Shown: positions 1 to 8,508, numbered from the stretch's first letter. The stretch is 64,000 bases of DNA from Pontibacter beigongshangensis (GCF_014332515.1 NZ_VFSD01000001.1:124001-188000), one strand, 5' to 3'. The notes: generated by a model from the letters alone, not told the origin. Numbers and translations are program-made.

Positions 1-1
1 T

Positions 2-271
2 GCCGGTGGCCTGGATATGGCAGGCTGGCGCTACGAGATAGAACCGAAGCGCGACCCTTACCCCAATGAGTCAGGCATTGTAAAATTTAGGATCAGCATC
101 AACGGAAATGGTGAAGTGATCAATATTTCGCTGATTGAAAGTAACGTGTCGCCGCAGGTAAGAAAATGGTATGAGGACCAACTACGAAAAACTTCCTTTA
201 TCCGGACAGGAGGAGGAAATAGCAATGCGGGAGCAACCGGTACTGTAACATTCGTTATTAAATCGAACTAG
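2..271 (+). CDS. TonB-like C-terminal domain protein, 5'-truncated
   Basis: The reading frame is open to the left edge of the window, so this is the C-terminal part of a longer gene. The visible 89 residues begin with a short Gly-rich stretch, then AGWRYEIEP, and contain FRISINGNGEVINISLIES and a terminal beta strand (VTFVIKS). This is the usual ending of Bacteroidota TonB-like energy transducer proteins, in which the C-terminal domain contacts outer-membrane receptors. Such genes often follow exbB/exbD, which would lie upstream of the window. The membrane anchor and proline-rich linker are not visible, so the assignment rests on the C-terminal fold alone. The stop is 7 nt before folC. Confidence 0.7.
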   Translation, partial: AGGLDMAGWRYEIEPKRDPYPNESGIVKFRISINGNGEVINISLIESNVSPQVRKWYEDQLRKTSFIRTGGGNSNAGATGTVTFVIKSN

Positions 272-278
272 TATTCTC

Positions 279-1574
279 ATGACATATCAGGAGTGCCTTG
301 AGTATCTCTACCAGCAATTGCCGATGTACCAACGCATCGGCAATGCTGCTTTTAGGAAGAGCCTCGACAATATTATTGCCCTCTGCGATGCCCTGGGGCA
401 GCCTCAGCACAGGTTTAAGACCATTCATGTAGCCGGTACCAATGGCAAAGGCAGTAGCTCCCATATGCTGGCGGCCGTGCTGCAAAGTGCAGGCTATACC
501 ACCGGCCTCTACACCTCCCCACACCTGAAATCCTTTACCGAACGTGTCCGGGTAAACGGAGCGGAGCTGGAGCCGGAGTACCTTGTTAATTTTGTGGAGG
601 TGCATAAGCAGCTGTTTGAGCAGATCCAGCCTTCCTTTTTTGAGATGACGGTGGCACTGGCTTTCCAGTATTTCGCAGACAACCAGGTAGACATTGCGGT
701 GATAGAGGTGGGGCTGGGCGGCAGGCTCGATTCCACAAATATCATTCAGCCGGAAGTGTCGCTGATCACCAATATTGGCTATGACCACCAGGCACTGCTG
801 GGCGACACGCTGGACGCCATAGCAGGAGAGAAGGCAGGCATCATCAAACCGAACACACCGGCCGTTATCAGCACCCGCCAGCCTGACATAGCCCATGTTT
901 TTTCTAACAAAGCTACGCAGGAAGCGGCACCGCTCACTTTTGCATCCGATCGTTTCAACCTTTCACCTGGTGCAGGCGGCTTGGAAAAACAAACCTTTGA
1001 TGTCATTGACAATTTAGGTTCGCTTCAGCTGCCTCATTTGGAACTTGACCTGACCGGGCATTATCAGCAATTTAACCTGCCGGGCGTGCTGCAGACAATT
1101 GCCATATTGCAGGAGCGGGGCTATGAAGTTCCGGAGCAGGCAATAAGGCAGGGACTGGCCAATACGAAGCAGTTGACAGGTTTAAAAGGCCGTTGGCAAG
1201 TGTTAAGTAGAAGCCCTTTAACTATTTGTGATACAGGTCACAATGAGGATGGCATTAAACAAATAGTGCAGCAGTTGCAGGCTTTAAAGGCCAACCAGGT
1301 ACACATGGTTTTTGGTGCTGTAAACGATAAAGATATTGGTTCTGTGCTGCAGCTGCTACCGAAGGAATATGCTTACTACTTTTGCCAGGCAAAGATTCCC
1401 CGTGCATTGCCTGTGGCAACTTTGCAGGAGCAGGCGAAAGCAGTTGGTTTGAAGGGGGAGGCGTACGGTACGGTGACAGAAGCGATAGAGGCGGCCAAGG
1501 CAAATGCGGCTCAGGATGAGGTTATTTTCATCGGAGGTAGTACATTTGTTGTCGCAGAGATAGAAGAACTTTAG
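279..1574 (+). CDS. folC: Bifunctional folylpolyglutamate/dihydrofolate synthase FolC
   Basis: This 431-residue Mur-ligase-type enzyme adds glutamate to dihydropteroate and to reduced folates in the cytoplasm, using ATP. The P-loop GTNGKGS lies at residues 53-59. The central ligase domain has IEVGLGGRLDSTN and ITNIGYDH, both typical of FolC, and the C-terminal Rossmann-like domain carries DTGHNEDG. The length fits the family. It starts 7 nt after the TonB-like gene and its stop is 2 nt before trmB, so the three probably form one transcript. Confidence 0.96.
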   Translation: MTYQECLEYLYQQLPMYQRIGNAAFRKSLDNIIALCDALGQPQHRFKTIHVAGTNGKGSSSHMLAAVLQSAGYTTGLYTSPHLKSFTERVRVNGAELEPEYLVNFVEVHKQLFEQIQPSFFEMTVALAFQYFADNQVDIAVIEVGLGGRLDSTNIIQPEVSLITNIGYDHQALLGDTLDAIAGEKAGIIKPNTPAVISTRQPDIAHVFSNKATQEAAPLTFASDRFNLSPGAGGLEKQTFDVIDNLGSLQLPHLELDLTGHYQQFNLPGVLQTIAILQERGYEVPEQAIRQGLANTKQLTGLKGRWQVLSRSPLTICDTGHNEDGIKQIVQQLQALKANQVHMVFGAVNDKDIGSVLQLLPKEYAYYFCQAKIPRALPVATLQEQAKAVGLKGEAYGTVTEAIEAAKANAAQDEVIFIGGSTFVVAEIEEL

Positions 1575-1576
1575 AA

Positions 1577-2233
1577 ATGTCGAGATCGAAACTTAAGAAA
1601 TTCAGCGAAATTGCTGAGCGCGAAAACGTGCTGGAAGAAGGAAATGAACTGTACGGGCATTTGGCAGGCAAATGGGACGAGCTGCATTTCGAAAACACAA
1701 ACCCGATCGTGCTGGAGATTGGCTGTGGCCGCGGGGAATACACCTTAGGCATGGCCCGGCTATTCCCGGACAAAAACTTCATCGGTGTTGACATTAAAGG
1801 TGCCCGGCTCTGGAAGGGCAGCACCATCGCCATAGAAGAAGGCCTGGACAATGTATCGTTTTTGCGTACTTACGTGGAGCAGATCACCGACCAGTTTGCA
1901 GCCGGAGAAGTTTCTGAAATATGGATCACTTTCCCGGACCCACGCCCTAAAGACCGGGATATAAAGCGGCGCCTCACTTCGCCCCGATTTTTGGCATTGT
2001 ACAGGCAACTGTTGAAGCCGGGAGGCCTGGTCCATCTAAAGACTGACAACCTGGGCTTATACGAATTTACACTGGAGGTGCTGCAGGAGGCTCCTATCAA
2101 AAACCTGCTATATACGGATGATCTCTACCAGTCGGAACTGCAGGAACATACGATGGGTATTTACACGAAATACGAAAAGCAGTATCTGCAGGAGGGGGTG
2201 CCTATTAAGTACCTGCAGTTTCAGTTTAAGTAA
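1577..2233 (+). CDS. trmB: tRNA (guanine-N7)-methyltransferase TrmB
   Basis: This 218-residue SAM-dependent enzyme makes m7G46 in the variable loop of tRNA. The SAM-binding motif LEIGCGRGE is at residues 46-54. The family signature around residues 119-136 reads FPDPRPKDRDIKRR; most homologues have a W and K where this one has R and K, a conservative change. It is transcribed directly behind folC. Downstream lies a repeat-rich convergent intergenic region before smc, with a long hairpin that may end transcription from both sides. Confidence 0.95.
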   Translation: MSRSKLKKFSEIAERENVLEEGNELYGHLAGKWDELHFENTNPIVLEIGCGRGEYTLGMARLFPDKNFIGVDIKGARLWKGSTIAIEEGLDNVSFLRTYVEQITDQFAAGEVSEIWITFPDPRPKDRDIKRRLTSPRFLALYRQLLKPGGLVHLKTDNLGLYEFTLEVLQEAPIKNLLYTDDLYQSELQEHTMGIYTKYEKQYLQEGVPIKYLQFQFK

Positions 2234-2258
2234 GCTGATTTGCAAAAGGGTGTACTTT

Positions 2259-2320
2259 GCAGCAGCAGGTGCATCAGCAGAAGTGTTTGCTTGTAGAGGG
2301 CTGTTTTCATTAGAATAATT
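2259..2320 (-). repeat. Family A interspersed repeat, full-length copy
   Basis: Read on the minus strand it starts AATTATTCTAATGAAAA, continues with a CCCTCT core and ends in a GCTGATGCACCTGCTGCTG tail. It is one of the longest copies and defines the tail of the family. The conceptual frame reads NYSNENSPLQ then ADAPAAA. Confidence 0.85.
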
Positions 2321-2384
2321 CAAGCTGTGGGGGTAGCAAATAATTTATTTTCCCTACACCCATCGCCCCACTTTTTGTCATCCG

Positions 2385-2660
2385 GAGGGATCATGTGGGC
2401 GAGAGGCAATGGCAAATGTTACAGAGTCTAAGTTAGCATAGCTTCTTTCTTTCGGTGACAGTTGCAGGTTTTTGTTTCATTGCTCGTGTCTTTGTTCTTT
2501 TTGTCTTGATACAAAAAGAACCAAAAAAATCAAGACGCGAAAAACTCGCTGAACGCTCAAACAGTTTAGCGTCAAATGGTGCACCGGGCTACCGCTCTTT
2601 GCGCTGTAGTTTACCGCCGCAATACACCTTTTTAGGAAGTAGCAGGTGCATCAGCAGCAG
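2385..2660 (+). repeat. Family B structured repeat, copy 1
   Basis: Related to 37634-37936. Shared blocks include AAGTTAGCATAGC, an 11-bp inverted repeat (2494-2504 with 2511-2521), an overlapping alternative pairing (2503-2510 with 2529-2536), a third stem (2534-2546 with 2563-2573), GAACGCTCAAAC in the loop, the palindrome GGTGCACC (2578-2585) and a CCGCCGCA block. The outer boundaries are approximate, and no terminal inverted repeats are seen in this copy. Confidence 0.7.
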
Positions 2661-2697
2661 AAAATGTATTTGGAGGTACTTTTTGATTAGAATAATT
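2638..2697 (-). repeat. Family A interspersed repeat
   Basis: Minus strand: AATTATTCTAATCAAAAA, then a degenerate core (ACCTCCAAAT), then TCTGCTGCTGATGCACCTGC. It abuts the right side of family B copy 1, so that copy is bracketed by two family A elements in the same orientation. Confidence 0.8.
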
Positions 2698-2729
2698 TGG
2701 TTTTAGTTTTTGATAGAGATTGCTAGAGC

Positions 2730-2788
2730 GAAAGAATCCTCTGGTTCAATGCTTCACAAAGTGAAGTGCTGAACCAGAGGATTCTTTC
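2730..2788. terminator. 59-nt near-perfect hairpin between convergent trmB and smc
   Basis: The outer 19 bp pair perfectly (2730-2748 with 2770-2788). The stem then continues through an A/C mismatch and G-T pairs to GCTTCAC/GTGAAG-type pairing around a 3-nt AAA loop (2758-2760). No long T-run follows on either strand, so it is not a textbook rho-independent terminator. Its position between converging genes suggests two-way transcript ending or 3'-end protection. Confidence 0.55.
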
Positions 2789-2897
2789 TCATTTGATATT
2801 AGAAGTAACTCCTCTCGCTACCTATTCTTTCATTCTCTTAATTTTTCACTCGAAATTTTCCACATTCACTCATTCACCCATTTTAAATTCAAAGACT

Positions 2898-5800
2898 CTA
2901 AGCAATCTGCCGTAGATCAACCGGGATAACCCTGGAGATGCCGGCTTCGATCATGGTGATGCCGTACATCACGTCGGTAGAGGCCATGGTGCGTTTGTTG
3001 TGGGTTACCACAATGAACTGCGAATCGTCGGAAAACTTGCGGATGATGTTGTTGAACTTGTCAATGTTGGCGTCGTCGAGCGGGGCATCCACTTCATCGA
3101 AGATACAGAAGGGGGCGGGCTTGAGCAGGTAGATCGCGAAAAGCAGCGAAATAGCCGTAAGCGTTTTCTCGCCACCGGATAACTGGTTGATGGTGAGTGG
3201 ACGCTTTCCTTTTGGTTGCGCCATGATCTCGATACGCGACTCCAGCGGGTTCTTCGGGTCGGTGAGTACCAGGTCGCAGTTATCTTCGTCGGTGAAGAGG
3301 CTGCGGAACACGAGCATGAAATTGTTTTTGATCTGGGTAAAGGCATCCATGAACTTCTCGCGCGCCACGGTATCTATCTCATTTATCGTTTCGATGAGCG
3401 TGTTCTTGGCGTTTACCAGGTCGTCGCGTTGCTCGGTTATGAACTTGTTTCGCTCTTCGATTTCCTGGTAAGCCTCTGCGGCCATGGCATTGACAGGACC
3501 CATGCGATCGAGGCTGGCTTTTACGGAGGCAATTTGCACTTTCAGCTCTTCGTTGGTGAGGGCGAAAAGTTCGGTAGGCGTTTCCGGCTCCTTCTGCATG
3601 TCCTCAGCCGTTAAATTGAACTCAGCCACCAAACGCTCCTGTACCGATACCAGTTTTATCTGCGTATCCGAAATGGTTTTCTGCATGCGCATGAGCAATT
3701 CATCGGCGTTCTGGCGCTTGCGCTGCAGCTCACGGATCACTTTCTCTTTTTCTTCAAGATCGCCGCGCAGCGTGAAGTATTTCTTCTCGATCTCTTCCAG
3801 CTCATAACCAAACTCGCGGCGGGCCTCTGTCATGGCTTCTACCACGGCTTCGTTCTCTTCTATAAATGCGGAAGCCTGCACTGTCTCTTCCTCTGCCCGG
3901 ATCATTTCCTGGCGCAGGCCTTCTATCCGTTCCTGGTTCGTCTCTACCGATTTCTGCTTATAGCTGATTTCCTGCTGCAAGCTGGCAAAGCGATTCTTGA
4001 GTTGGTGGAACTGGATGTTCTCCTGGTTGTACCGGCCCGATATGACCGCAATCTGCTCCTGCTGCCTTTCTACATGCGAGGCATACACGGCCAGTTCCTC
4101 TTCCAGTCGCTTGAGCTCCAGTTGGTCGGCCTCCGCCTGGGGCGACACTTCCTCCGATTGCTCCTGCAGTTGCTCCAGTCGCTGCTGCAGCTCGTCGTAC
4201 TTCAGGTTGAAGTTCTGAATGTTCTGCTGGTGCTGCTCGTGCTTGATGCGCACGGCCAGCAACTCCTGCTGCTGACGCGCCACTTCTTTTTCGAGCTGCT
4301 TGATCGTGTCTTTCTGCGACTCGCCTTTGTAGTTGAGCAGGATCTGGTTCTGCGTGTTGATGCGGCTCTGCAGCAGATCTGCCTGCCGGGTAAGCTCCTG
4401 CACTTCCTGCTCCAGCCTTTCGAGGTTCTGCTTACGGCCCAGCCGGTTACCATCAAACATGCCCGCCGAGCCGCCCGATAAACTTAACGGTTTTTTAATG
4501 GCCGAGCCATCTTTCAGGATGATGGTGCGGTAGTCGCTGTCGTAGAAATCGTCTGGTGTGGCGTCGCTGATGTACACGTTGTTGAGAATGTACTTCAACA
4601 GGTCGCTGTATTTTTTATCGGCGCTTACAACTTCATAGGCCGCTTTCATTTTTCCTTCAGAAAAAGTACCGGTTGGCTCCAGCTCCTCTACCTCGGTGAG
4701 GATAATGAAATTGGCGCGGCCTTTGTTTTCCTGTTTCAGCAGCTCGGTAGCTTCCACGGCATCTTCGAGAGAGTCTACCACGAAGAAGTTCATGTAAGGC
4801 TCCAGGTAACTCTCGATCAGGTTTTTGTATTCCGGCTCCACCACAATAATGTCTGAGAGGAGCGGGGCTGGCTTTGACCAACTATCCGACTGATATAGGA
4901 ATTTAATGGCCTCCGGAAAGCCTTCCAGATTCTCGACCAGCGATTTGGTGAGGCTGTATTGGTTTTGTTTCGCATCGAGGGCACGGTTCAGCTCCACCAG
5001 TTGCGCCTTCAGCTCCTCTATGTCGCCTTCTGTTTTCTCTATGTTCTGCAGCAGGGTTTCTTCTTTGGCCTGCAGTCGCACCAGGGCTGATGTTTTTTCT
5101 TCCAACGCCTCTTGTGCCTCCTGCAGTTGTTCCTGCAGCACGCGCGCGTCCTCGTCGGCGGTGAGCTGCTGTTGCTGCAGCCGCTCTATGTCGGTGTTGA
5201 TGTTCTGGATCTGTACTTCGCTTATTTCGAGCGATTTGTTCAGCTGGTATACTTCGTTCTGTTTCTGGCGCTGCTGCTGCGTCAGGTCCTGCAGGTTTTC
5301 CTGTAGCGTCTGCTTTTGCTCGTTGGCCTCCTGGAGCTGCTCTTTCAGGGCCTGCACCTGCTCCTCGGCTTCGCCAAATTTGTCCTGCACGGCCTCCAGC
5401 TCCTCGCGCAGCTGCACCACACTGTCCTGAGTATGCTCCAGGCTGGCGGTATCCTGGCTGATCTGCTGGCGGAGCTGCTGCATCCGTTCCTTCAGAAAAT
5501 AGGTGCGCTCTGACTTCAGTTTGATGTCGTTCTCCAGCTGGCGCAGCTTGGCCGTTTGCACCTGCATGGTTTTCTGGCTTTCGCTCAGGGCCTCCTGCGT
5601 CTGGTTCAGCTCCTCCTTCTGGTCGGCAATGGCGTTTTCAGCTTCTGTTACGGTTTCTATATAGTTCTCCTTCAGCGCAGTCTCATTCTGCAGGTCCTGC
5701 TCCAGGCGCTGCAGCGCGTCCTGGTACTGCGAAATGTTGCGGCGGGCGTATTCGATGCTGTGCTTTTTATAGTCGTCGCGCAGCTGGAAATATTTGATCG

Positions 5801-6434
5801 CCTGCTTTGCCTGCCGCTCCAGCGTTTTCATGTTCTTGCCGATCTCGAACAGCACGTCTTCCACGCGCTCCAAATCTGCATCAGTTTCTTCGAGCTTTTT
5901 GAGCGTCTGCTTTTTACGCACCCTGAACTTGGAGATGCCCGCCGCTTCTTCAAACAGCATCCTGCGGGAGTTTTCTTTGTCATTGAGCAGCTCATCCACC
6001 ATCTTCAGCTCGATAATGGCGTAGCTGTCGGAGCCGATGCCGGTGTCAAGGAAAAGTTCGTTTATGTCTTTGAGGCGGCAGGTGACGCCGTTCAGCTGGT
6101 ATTCGCTGTCGCCGGTGCGGTAGTATTTGCGGGTAACGGTAACCTGCGAGTATTCAGTCGGCAGGATGTTCTTGTTATTGTCGAAGGTGATGGAAACCTC
6201 GGCCATCTGCACCGGCTTCCGGGTTTTGGAGCCGTTGAAAATCACGTTCTCCATTTTGTCGGAGCGGAGGTTACGGGTGCGCTGCTCCCCCAGTACCCAC
6301 CGGATGGCGTCTACGATGTTGGACTTGCCACAACCGTTCGGGCCTACGATCCCGGTAATGCCTTCGTCGAAATTGATGACAACCCGGTCTCCAAAACTCT
6401 TAAATCCTTTAATCTCTAATCTTGATACTTGCAT
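2898..6434 (-). CDS. smc: Chromosome segregation ATPase SMC
   Basis: This 1178-residue protein forms the condensin-like SMC dimer that compacts and helps segregate chromosomes. Walker A GPNGCGKSN is at residues 31-39. It is followed by a long coiled coil rich in Gln, Glu and Leu, a globular hinge near 500-680, the returning coiled coil, the signature LSGGEK at 1085-1090 and Walker B CIFDE at 1110-1114. Length and order fit bacterial SMC. Its kleisin partners scpA and scpB are not in the window. The gene stands alone on the minus strand, and its repetitive coiled-coil codons create many long antisense frames that are not genes. Confidence 0.97.
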   Translation of the reverse strand: MQVSRLEIKGFKSFGDRVVINFDEGITGIVGPNGCGKSNIVDAIRWVLGEQRTRNLRSDKMENVIFNGSKTRKPVQMAEVSITFDNNKNILPTEYSQVTVTRKYYRTGDSEYQLNGVTCRLKDINELFLDTGIGSDSYAIIELKMVDELLNDKENSRRMLFEEAAGISKFRVRKKQTLKKLEETDADLERVEDVLFEIGKNMKTLERQAKQAIKYFQLRDDYKKHSIEYARRNISQYQDALQRLEQDLQNETALKENYIETVTEAENAIADQKEELNQTQEALSESQKTMQVQTAKLRQLENDIKLKSERTYFLKERMQQLRQQISQDTASLEHTQDSVVQLREELEAVQDKFGEAEEQVQALKEQLQEANEQKQTLQENLQDLTQQQRQKQNEVYQLNKSLEISEVQIQNINTDIERLQQQQLTADEDARVLQEQLQEAQEALEEKTSALVRLQAKEETLLQNIEKTEGDIEELKAQLVELNRALDAKQNQYSLTKSLVENLEGFPEAIKFLYQSDSWSKPAPLLSDIIVVEPEYKNLIESYLEPYMNFFVVDSLEDAVEATELLKQENKGRANFIILTEVEELEPTGTFSEGKMKAAYEVVSADKKYSDLLKYILNNVYISDATPDDFYDSDYRTIILKDGSAIKKPLSLSGGSAGMFDGNRLGRKQNLERLEQEVQELTRQADLLQSRINTQNQILLNYKGESQKDTIKQLEKEVARQQQELLAVRIKHEQHQQNIQNFNLKYDELQQRLEQLQEQSEEVSPQAEADQLELKRLEEELAVYASHVERQQEQIAVISGRYNQENIQFHQLKNRFASLQQEISYKQKSVETNQERIEGLRQEMIRAEEETVQASAFIEENEAVVEAMTEARREFGYELEEIEKKYFTLRGDLEEKEKVIRELQRKRQNADELLMRMQKTISDTQIKLVSVQERLVAEFNLTAEDMQKEPETPTELFALTNEELKVQIASVKASLDRMGPVNAMAAEAYQEIEERNKFITEQRDDLVNAKNTLIETINEIDTVAREKFMDAFTQIKNNFMLVFRSLFTDEDNCDLVLTDPKNPLESRIEIMAQPKGKRPLTINQLSGGEKTLTAISLLFAIYLLKPAPFCIFDEVDAPLDDANIDKFNNIIRKFSDDSQFIVVTHNKRTMASTDVMYGITMIEAGISRVIPVDLRQIA

Positions 6435-6465
6435 GCACGTGCCCTGGTACTCGTCAAACTAAACC

Positions 6466-6473
6466 CAAAATTA
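6466..6473 (-). promoter_or_regulatory. Possible -7 element for smc
   Basis: On the minus strand this reads TAATTTTG, matching the Bacteroidota TAnnTTTG -7 box about 30 nt upstream of the smc ATG. No TTTG occurs at the usual 19-nt spacing; the nearest is 14 nt away. The call is tentative. Confidence 0.35.
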
Positions 6474-6701
6474 AGATTAAATTATTTCAAACTAGAAAAT
6501 ATAACTTAGAATTTACAGATGGGGTGAGGTGGGGGTTGATTTGGAAATTTGAAGAATTGGAGTTTTGAAAATGGGAAAAAGGCAACTACAAAACATAAGC
6601 GTCTTTTCTTCCTGTTTCTGCTGCCTTTGCATTCTGAAGATTTCTTAATGCAGTTAATTCTGAAGGTGGGTGCCTATAGGAAGATTCAGATAATATTCTT
6701 C

Positions 6702-6760
6702 TGCAACAGGAGTATCAGCAGTAGCCAAGGTGCCGAAGGGCCTGTTTCATTTCAATAATT
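6702..6760 (-). repeat. Family A interspersed repeat, diverged
   Basis: Minus strand: AATTATTGAAATGAAACAGG, CCCTTCGG core, then GCTACTGCTGATACTCCTG. It differs from the consensus by an in-frame TGA at the third codon position and a frame change before the tail, so this copy could not be translated through. Confidence 0.7.
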
Positions 6761-6889
6761 GGGTTCATGTGCTGCTGGGTTAATCTGCTGATTTAGGGAT
6801 TTAAAAAGACAAAGGGCGGCCTGGTAAAACAATTAACTCTGCACAACCAAAGAAGGTCCTGCGTCTTGTGTCCTTTTCAGCAAAGAGCA

Positions 6890-6923
6890 TAACCTCCGAA
6901 GGGACATTTTGATTAGAAAAATT
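6890..6923 (-). repeat. Family A interspersed repeat, short copy
   Basis: Minus strand: AATTTTTCTAATCAAAATG, then TCCCTTCGGAGG. Head and palindromic core are present but the GCTGCTG tail is lost. Confidence 0.7.
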
Positions 6924-6990
6924 CATGATGCTGCACTAGTACGAAAAAGAAATACCGGGGGAAGGTTACCCTAAAGCGCTTCGTTTTTGC

Positions 6991-6998
6991 TATATTTG
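6991..6998 (+). promoter_or_regulatory. Bacteroidota -7 box for the gene at 7015
   Basis: TATATTTG matches TAnnTTTG exactly and lies 16 nt before the ATG. A clear -33 TTTG is not seen at the expected distance. Confidence 0.4.
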
Positions 6999-7014
6999 GG
7001 TAGAAAGGCAAACT

Positions 7015-7572
7015 ATGGAAGACTTAAAACCGATTCTTTATGTTCTGGCTGCGGTGGCCTATTTTGTTTACTCGTTCTGGCGGAAGGCCTTCAAGGACAA
7101 TCCGGAGGTAAAGCCGCCAGACGATTTGCCGGAGCAAAACAGAAAACCCGTTGCCAACAGACCACAGCCGCAGCAGCCACTCGGCCCGCCAACTTCCTTT
7201 GAGGACATTCTGCGGGAATTGCAACCAAAGCTGGACAAGGCAAAACAGCAGGGCCGCACGGTTGTAGAAAGCGAACGGCAAAGAGCAAAGCCAGTACCTG
7301 TGCCCGTTCCTGCCAGAAGCTACGAGGCCCGGAAGCCGACCACGCGGTCGTTGGAGGATCCGGCTGAGTTAGTAGAGGCAAGACGCAAAGTTGAGGAGGC
7401 AAAACGAAGAGCAGAGCAGCCGGTGTATCAAAAAGCCGCATTTGTGATACCGGAAGCACCAGTTCCTCAGCAAGCTAGAAGAAACCACCGCATCGCTGCC
7501 ATGCTCCGCAACCCGCAAACGGTTCGGGACGCGGTCATTTTGTCGGAGGTGTTGCAGCGGAAGCAGTTTTAA
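7015..7572 (+). CDS. Small membrane-anchored protein of unknown function
   Basis: This 185-residue protein begins with a single membrane segment (about residues 5-22, PILYVLAAVAYFVYSFW). A long charged, Pro/Gln/Arg-rich and probably disordered region follows, with a helical Arg/Glu-rich stretch near 115-140. The last 30 residues (HRIAAMLRNPQTVRDAVILS) look like the best-conserved part. I do not recognise a named family, although small proteins of this architecture are common in Cytophagales. The predicted topology is a short N-terminus followed by a cytoplasmic tail. It is monocistronic, and the -7-like box just upstream supports the start. Confidence 0.75.
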   Translation: MEDLKPILYVLAAVAYFVYSFWRKAFKDNPEVKPPDDLPEQNRKPVANRPQPQQPLGPPTSFEDILRELQPKLDKAKQQGRTVVESERQRAKPVPVPVPARSYEARKPTTRSLEDPAELVEARRKVEEAKRRAEQPVYQKAAFVIPEAPVPQQARRNHRIAAMLRNPQTVRDAVILSEVLQRKQF

Positions 7573-7735
7573 CCCTCTCTGCAGTTGTTAGTATCGCTCC
7601 CAGGGGCGGCAAGCGGAGAGAAGCAGTTAGCCGAGCCCAGCAAATATTAATTCTTCATGTTGCCTTTTATATAGAGCCTTTTATAAATAGAAGCGTGATC
7701 AACCTTTAACCAACGACAAGCAGAACCGGTGAGTG

Positions 7736-7772
7736 AATTATTTGAATGAAAAAGGCCCTCCAGAGGTATTTT
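7736..7772 (+). repeat. Family A interspersed repeat
   Basis: AATTATTTGAATGAAAAAGG followed by the core CCCTCCAGAGG. The tail is not recognisable. It lies downstream of the DUF4159 gene's stop. Confidence 0.8.
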
Positions 7773-7805
7773 CATTCAGATAGGCCACTCCGTCACCGGT
7801 CCAGA

Positions 7806-8471
7806 CTACAGGTATTGCGTGAGGGCATAGGTCAGGATGTTGGCTCCCATGCGCAGGGCCTCCTGGCGCTTGTTTTCGGGGTCGTTGTGCACTTCCGGAT
7901 CTTCCCATCCGTTTCCTAAATCGGTCTCGTAAGTGTAAAAGCAAACCAGGCGGCCTTCATGTATTATGCCAAAGCCCTGTGGCGGTTTGTTGTCATGCTC
8001 ATGAATTTTGGGCAACCCGTTCGGGAAAGGGTATTTTTGATGGTAAATGGGATGGGAAAAGGGGAGTTCCACAAATTCATATTCCGGGAATACTTTTTTC
8101 ATTTCCTTCCGGATGAACTGGTCCAGCCCATAATTGTCGTCGATGTGCAGGAAGCCTCCGCTCAGCAAATAATTGCGCAGGTTCAGTGCTTCAGCATCCG
8201 AAAACACCACATTGCCGTGGCCTGTCATATGCACGAAAGGGTAAAAGAACAATTCAGGGCTACCCACTTCCACCACACTTTCCTCGCGGGCAATGTTCAT
8301 GCTGAGGTTCTGGTTGCAGAACTTGATCAGGTTTGGCAAGGATGTCTTGTTGGCATACCAGTCGCCGCCGCCATTGTACTTCAGCTTGGCAATTTTAAAG
8401 TTAGGTGCCTGCGCCTGCGAAAGGCTCCAGGCAGTAACCAGCAAAAGGGTTACACAAAAAAATCGTATCAT
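7806..8471 (-). CDS. DUF4159 domain secreted protein
   Basis: About 221 residues. The chosen ATG at 8471 gives a clean signal peptide (MIRFFCVTLLLVTAWSLSQA). An in-frame ATG at 8495 and a longer frame from 8597 also exist, but the longer form would run back into rsmE. The body has HMTGHGNVVFSDAE and LSGGFLHIDDNYGLDQFIRK, typical of DUF4159, a domain with a glutamine-amidotransferase-like fold that seems to lack an enzyme triad. The function is unknown; the signal peptide places it outside the inner membrane. It follows rsmE on the same strand and probably shares its transcript. Confidence 0.85.
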   Translation of the reverse strand: MIRFFCVTLLLVTAWSLSQAQAPNFKIAKLKYNGGGDWYANKTSLPNLIKFCNQNLSMNIAREESVVEVGSPELFFYPFVHMTGHGNVVFSDAEALNLRNYLLSGGFLHIDDNYGLDQFIRKEMKKVFPEYEFVELPFSHPIYHQKYPFPNGLPKIHEHDNKPPQGFGIIHEGRLVCFYTYETDLGNGWEDPEVHNDPENKRQEALRMGANILTYALTQYL

Positions 8472-8508
8472 ACAGCGTTTAGATTCCGTGAACATGCTCA
8501 AGTCCGTT

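Larger units (their letters stand above)
2234..2897. other. Repeat-rich convergent intergenic region trmB/smc
   Basis: This 664-bp gap between converging genes holds no credible gene. It contains two minus-oriented family A repeats (2259-2320, 2638-2697), a family B element between them (about 2385-2660), a 59-nt hairpin (2730-2788) and a CATTCACTCATTCACCCA tract at 2863-2880. The 83-codon frame at 2455-2706 runs straight through family B and A sequence and is treated as spurious. Confidence 0.8.
6435..7014. other. Divergent intergenic region smc / small membrane protein
   Basis: This 580-bp gap contains low-complexity TTGGAAATTTGAAGAATTGG sequence (about 6540-6565), two family A copies in minus orientation (6702-6760, 6890-6923) and a -7-like box before the gene at 7015. 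The 69-codon frame at 6549-6758 ends inside a family A copy and shows no coding character. Confidence 0.7.

Noticed and set aside
258..896. 212-codon frame antisense to folC
   Set aside because: It overlaps folC throughout, and folC carries all expected motifs.
2455..2706. 83-codon frame in the trmB/smc gap
   Set aside because: It is made of family B hairpin sequence and a family A copy; the second family B copy gives a different protein, so the frame is not conserved.
5556..6419. Long (287-codon) open frame antisense to smc
   Set aside because: It is a shadow of the smc reading frame; the SMC protein on the other strand has clear Walker A and family motifs, and the antisense frame has none.
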